Positions 62,185 through 64,000 of a DNA stretch of 64,000 nt are shown here, in pieces; within the stretch, counting starts at the first letter, position 1; each line of letters begins with the position of its first letter. A model generated the notes under the pieces. The model had not been told where the DNA came from. It did not search any database and was given only the letters and a program-made list of their open reading frames with translations. This stretch comes from Melioribacteraceae bacterium. Lineage in GTDB: Bacteria > Bacteroidota > Ignavibacteria > Ignavibacteriales > Melioribacteraceae. Made by a program: the position numbers and the translations under genes. The DNA lies in contig BQMY01000084.1 of NCBI GenBank assembly GCA_022181065.1, positions 1 through 64,000 on the forward strand, given 5' to 3'.

Positions 62185-64000
62185 TTAGAATACCTGAATA
62201 CCAAGGTTGAATATCATAGTTCTTTCAGCTCCTGGAAGGAAACCATAGTTGTCACCTTTCTGCCAGTATTCTTCGTTCAATACGTTGTTAATATGCAGAG
62301 AAAGATTAACAGGCATGTTATAAAGTTTAAGCTCATAACCTGTAACAAAATCGATAACCATAGCTGATGGAAGAGTAGCACTATCTTCAACAGAGTTACC
62401 GGCAGCGTCAACTTCAACAGCAACTTCAGAGTTATCTTCAAGAACATAAATATCCTGATAGTATCTCATCGCCGCGGAGAAGTAAAATCCTGAAATTCCA
62501 TAGTTCAAAGTAGCGCCCATGATTGTCTGAGGCATACCAACTTCAACTCTGTTACCGAATTTATCAGTGAAACTGCTGTGTAATTTATTTTCGCCGGAAT
62601 CCCATGTACCGCTTCCGTCCGCGTCATTATAATCAACACCGGCAACTACGTTTTCATTAGAATAAAGGTACTGCGCACCTTCCGAGTTTTCCGGTTCTCC
62701 CCATTCGTTGCTTGCGAAGCTGGCGTTAACTCCAAGCTGAAGATTATATGGAAGAGCAAAGCTAAGCGCGATTTCATGACCCTGATATGTTGATTCACCA
62801 ATAGGAATATAGCGACGACCTTTATAGTCATATCCCGGAGTATTAGCTTTTGTAGGATCTGCCAATTGGAGTGCTTTACCGTCAAAGGCGATATTATAGA
62901 AGTTATATTTACCATTAACAGCCCACTGACCAAAATCTTTATTCACACCAAGACCAAGTTCGATATCTGAAGTTTCTTCAAGGTCAAGAGCATCGTTCGG
63001 AGAACCATAACCGAAGAAATATTTTACACGTGGTTCGTTGACAGCCATCGACCAGTTTGCGAATACGTTTAACCATTCAGTTACGTTGTAGTTCGCGCCA
63101 AGTTTTGGTGAGATAAAGTTGTAAGATTTATCATAATCCCATAGAGAGTAAACAGCGCCGTTTGGACCTACCCATGTACCGTTACCTTTATCTGTACCAT
63201 CAATTGATAGAGGATAGTTGTTGCTTGAAGGTACATCTTCTTTAATATTGTAATTCATTGTTGAGAACTGAAGGTCAGTCATAATATTCAAGTCACCGAA
63301 TCTCCATAGAGCATGGGCAAATGTAGTGAACTGAGGTTTGGTTGTTGTGTAATCGTAATAAAGTTCACCATTACCAAATTTCTGACCGTTATTACCAATA
63401 TAATAAGTGATATCACTGTTTGAGAAGGTATTAAGAACTTCACCTGCGTGACGAGCATCCCAGTAACGAAGCTCAACACCAAAACTAAGATCATGAACAC
63501 CCATCAAACGGGTTGAAAAGTTTGACAAGATACCTGTCTGGAAATGATCAGAATAGTTACGATATTGATAAACCGAGCTGCCTGCTGTGTTGATCGCGTT
63601 GTAAGTCATAAGACCATTTGCGTCTCTTGCTACTTTGTAATAAGAGTTAAGGTTTTCACCATAACCGTAACCTTTTGAGACGAAGAAAGTTGTAGTAATT
63701 TTTGATTCATCACTCATTGAGTAATTATGATGAATTTCAAATTGTGGTTTGTGATAAACATTGTTATCGAAAGAAGCGCGATCGTTACCGATTACCAATC
63801 CGCCTTTCTGATCTGCGAAACTTGTACCAGGGTTGATAGTCATGAATATTACATCAAAAAGAGAAGTTCCTCTGTCTGCATAAGGAGTACCGTCAATCAT
63901 ACCCTCAGCTACGTGAGGATGACCGTTCCAGTCGCGACCATATTTTGCGAAATCCGCAGCGGGAAATCCGTAATATGAATAAGCGTGGTACTGAGGAGCA
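62185..64000 (-). CDS. TonB-dependent receptor, C-terminal part (5' end outside window)
   Basis: The frame stays open to the window edge, so 605 C-terminal codons are visible and the plug domain and TonB box are missing. The barrel shows alternating strands, and the C-terminus has INNVLNEEYWQKGDNYGFLPGAERTMIFNLGIQVF-like elements, i.e. the N-N-L-x-N-x-x-Y and P-G-R-x-[FY] pattern ending in an aromatic residue, typical of TonB-dependent receptors. A large loop set with DYNDADGSGTWD may help bind ligand. It imports siderophores, B12 or carbohydrate through energy from TonB. Substrate unknown. A terminator follows. Confidence 0.85.
   Translation of the reverse strand, partial: APQYHAYSYYGFPAADFAKYGRDWNGHPHVAEGMIDGTPYADRGTSLFDVIFMTINPGTSFADQKGGLVIGNDRASFDNNVYHKPQFEIHHNYSMSDESKITTTFFVSKGYGYGENLNSYYKVARDANGLMTYNAINTAGSSVYQYRNYSDHFQTGILSNFSTRLMGVHDLSFGVELRYWDARHAGEVLNTFSNSDITYYIGNNGQKFGNGELYYDYTTTKPQFTTFAHALWRFGDLNIMTDLQFSTMNYNIKEDVPSSNNYPLSIDGTDKGNGTWVGPNGAVYSLWDYDKSYNFISPKLGANYNVTEWLNVFANWSMAVNEPRVKYFFGYGSPNDALDLEETSDIELGLGVNKDFGQWAVNGKYNFYNIAFDGKALQLADPTKANTPGYDYKGRRYIPIGESTYQGHEIALSFALPYNLQLGVNASFASNEWGEPENSEGAQYLYSNENVVAGVDYNDADGSGTWDSGENKLHSSFTDKFGNRVEVGMPQTIMGATLNYGISGFYFSAAMRYYQDIYVLEDNSEVAVEVDAAGNSVEDSATLPSAMVIDFVTGYELKLYNMPVNLSLHINNVLNEEYWQKGDNYGFLPGAERTMIFNLGIQVF

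Noticed and set aside
1-64000. CRISPR arrays, tRNA or rRNA genes, transposases, integrases and phage genes
   Set aside because: No periodic repeat-spacer pattern, no cloverleaf-like intergenic stretch and no transposase or integrase motif was seen on reading; the gaps are mostly too short. A covariance-model search would be decisive.

Overview
The window is a stretch of AT-rich chromosome that looks like a free-living member of the Ignavibacteria or a close relative in the Bacteroidota/Chlorobi (FCB) group. This is inferred, not proven. The evidence is four large secreted proteins ending in a type IX secretion (T9SS) sorting domain with the YPNPFNP signature, a TonB-dependent receptor, several outer-membrane barrels, promoters resembling TTG-N19-TAnnTTTG, and NrfHA plus HydE/HydG genes pointing to anaerobic or facultative energy metabolism. 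No phage, transposase, CRISPR array, rRNA or tRNA gene was recognised. Both window edges cut genes: a lipoate-protein ligase on the left and a TonB-dependent receptor on the right.

Layout. 1-9.5 kb: lplA 3' end, a VanY-like peptidase, a T9SS protein, an outer-membrane barrel, then a minus-strand block holding an alcohol dehydrogenase, an acetyltransferase and an ECF sigma factor / putative anti-sigma / DUF4097-like operon. 9.6-16 kb: a PpiD/SurA-like foldase, an outer-membrane barrel, aroK, aroB and a GHL10-type glycoside hydrolase. 16-20 kb: a lysine-6-dehydrogenase-like enzyme, an OsmC protein, a duplicated terminator flanking a hairpin-rich repeat, a divergent KamA-type aminomutase and a 53-residue gene. 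20-30 kb: PspC and LiaF-like membrane proteins, a six-PAS sensor kinase, and a divergently transcribed gingipain-like protease. 30-34 kb: a Ser/Arg-rich membrane protein and a copper unit (HMA chaperone, CopA, cupin). 34-39 kb: a 1555-residue T9SS protein behind a 507-bp leader. 39-46 kb: rlmB and a seven-gene suf operon. 46-50 kb: nrfH-nrfA-porin. 50-55 kb: lipoprotein/DUF58 pair, hydG-hydE and an unknown secreted protein. 55-64 kb: an Asp-box T9SS protein, leuS-serS and the TonB-dependent receptor.

How it fits together. The suf operon builds Fe-S clusters under an IscR-like Rrf2 regulator encoded at its end. Users of such clusters nearby include HydE, HydG and the KamA enzyme. NrfHA reduces nitrite to ammonium and is followed by an outer-membrane channel gene that may serve it. 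Envelope maintenance is a second theme: PpiD-like foldase, ECF/DUF4097 and PspC/LiaF modules, and the T9SS cargo.

Most genes are ordinary. The items most worth following are a KamA protein whose two lysine-binding aspartates appear replaced, a repeated GWN...GYW module shared by three T9SS proteins, a bacterial RS-domain-like membrane protein, and two kinds of dispersed palindromic repeat.
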